Shown here piece by piece: positions 63,570 to 64,000 of a stretch of 64,000 bases of DNA. This DNA is from Pelosinus baikalensis (GTDB taxonomy: Bacteria; Bacillota; Negativicutes; DSM-13327), in NCBI RefSeq assembly GCF_020819555.1, contig NZ_JAJHJB010000006.1, forward strand, positions 62,001 through 126,000, read 5' to 3'. The first letter of the stretch is position 1. Every line of letters begins with the position of its first letter. Made by a program: the position numbers and the translations under genes. The notes under the pieces were generated by a model. That model ran no database searches and had not been told where the DNA came from. It saw only the letters and a program-made list of their open reading frames with translations.

Positions 63570-63596
63570 GACTTGGTACAAGCCAGGTCTTTTTTA
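63570..63596 (+). terminator. Terminator between rlmN and the FhaA-type gene
   Basis: GACTTGG at 63570-63576 pairs with CCAGGTC at 63583-63589 (one G-T wobble) over the loop TACAAG, followed by TTTTTT. It is the third copy of the CTTGG/CCAAG hairpin in this window. Confidence 0.85.
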
Positions 63597-63636
63597 TGTT
63601 ACTGATTTAAATAAAATGGGATAATATTACCTTATT

Positions 63637-63665
63637 TTGACTATGCTGATAATATAACGTATAAT
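63637..63665 (+). promoter_or_regulatory. Sigma-A promoter of the FhaA-type gene
   Basis: TTGACT at 63637-63642 and TATAAT at 63660-63665 with a 17-base spacer, 32 bases before the start codon. Confidence 0.85.
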
Positions 63666-63697
63666 AAAATAGATTAAATTATTGGTGAGGTAATGAC

Positions 63698-64000
63698 ATG
63701 AAGTTTGTAAGAAGTTTAGAAAATATGTTTGAAAAATATATTGAAGGCTTTTTTAATAATAAATTTTCCAGTGGGTTACAGCCTATTGAAATTGGTAAGC
63801 AATTAGTTAGGACAATGGATGATGAAAAAACAGTGGGTATTTCTAAAACCTATGTTCCTAATTTATACATCGTTTATTTAAATAATGCAGATTACAGTCG
63901 AATCGTTTCTTATAGCCAGACGATTTGCAAAGAGTTATCCCTTTACATAGCAGGTCAGGCAGAGCAAAGGCAATATACGATTATCGGTACACCTGTAATC
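63698..64000 (+). CDS. DUF3662 (FhaA-type) protein, 3'-truncated by window edge
   Basis: The first 101 residues are present. KFVRSLENMFEKYIEGFFNN, LQPIEIGKQLVRTMDDEKTV and KTYVPNLYIVYLNN match the N-terminal DUF3662 domain. In Firmicutes and actinobacteria this precedes an FHA phosphothreonine-binding domain and lies near Ser/Thr kinase and phosphatase genes. The FHA domain itself would be beyond the window end. GGTGAGG at 63684-63690 precedes ATG 63698. Confidence 0.87.
   Translation, partial: MKFVRSLENMFEKYIEGFFNNKFSSGLQPIEIGKQLVRTMDDEKTVGISKTYVPNLYIVYLNNADYSRIVSYSQTICKELSLYIAGQAEQRQYTIIGTPVI

Noticed and set aside
1..64000. CRISPR array, tRNA, rRNA or insertion sequence
   Set aside because: No spaced direct repeats, tRNA cloverleafs, rRNA sequence or transposase were seen; the only mobile-type gene is the serine recombinase.

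Overview
The window reads as a chromosomal segment of a low-GC, endospore-forming Firmicute with an outer membrane, most probably a Negativicute of the Sporomusa/Pelosinus type. Sporulation genes (spoIIGA, sigE, sigG, spoIIR, an SpoVD-like transpeptidase, a YteA-like protein) sit beside a gene for a signal-peptide-bearing beta-barrel porin, a combination expected in diderm sporulators. An anaerobic ribonucleotide reductase, a 2[4Fe-4S] ferredoxin and several Fe-S/radical SAM enzymes suggest an anaerobe. The genus is an inference from gene content. No rRNA, tRNA, CRISPR array or insertion sequence was seen.

Bases 1-19400 hold a long division and cell wall (dcw) cluster on the + strand: rsmH (cut by the window start), ftsL, spoVD/ftsI, murE, murF, mraY, murD, ftsW, murG, murC, murA, ddl, ftsQ, a DUF881 gene, sbp, ftsA and ftsZ. 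It makes lipid II from UDP-sugars and builds the divisome. Bases 19570-23124 continue directly into the sporulation module spoIIGA-sigE-sigG-spoIIR, in which SpoIIR triggers the SpoIIGA protease to process pro-sigma-E.

Bases 23125-27810 are the accessory part. They hold a lone serine recombinase on the - strand, a 45-codon basic protein, a porin with a structured leader, and a run of small genes ending in a YlmC/YmxH-type protein. Bases 27930-33230 carry nrdR-nrdD behind two NrdR-box-like sites, a B12-binding-type radical SAM protein and pgeF. Bases 33532-39874 are the septum-associated ylmE-sepF-proC-ylmH-divIVA group followed by ileS under a T-box riboswitch with a consensus sigma-A promoter.

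Bases 39950-50566 contain DUF5665, nitroreductase, yteA-like, TVP38-like and ferredoxin genes, then lspA-rluD-pyrR, rqcH on the - strand, a calcium-type P-ATPase and dapF. Bases 50724-63468 are a housekeeping run: an exported unknown, yicC, remA, gmk, rpoZ, coaBC, metK under a SAM-I riboswitch, priA, def, fmt, DUF116, rsmB and rlmN. The window ends inside an FhaA-type gene (DUF3662) with its own sigma-A promoter.

Most of the window is conserved housekeeping DNA. The best leads for something undescribed are the structured porin leader (25436-25545), the 119-base nested hairpin between ddl and ftsQ, a 135-base inverted-repeat element at 33278-33412, a recurring CTTGG/CCAAG terminator hairpin, three successive hairpins after the ferredoxin gene, and the small proteins around the recombinase. 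I did not recognise any complete new defence or mobile system.
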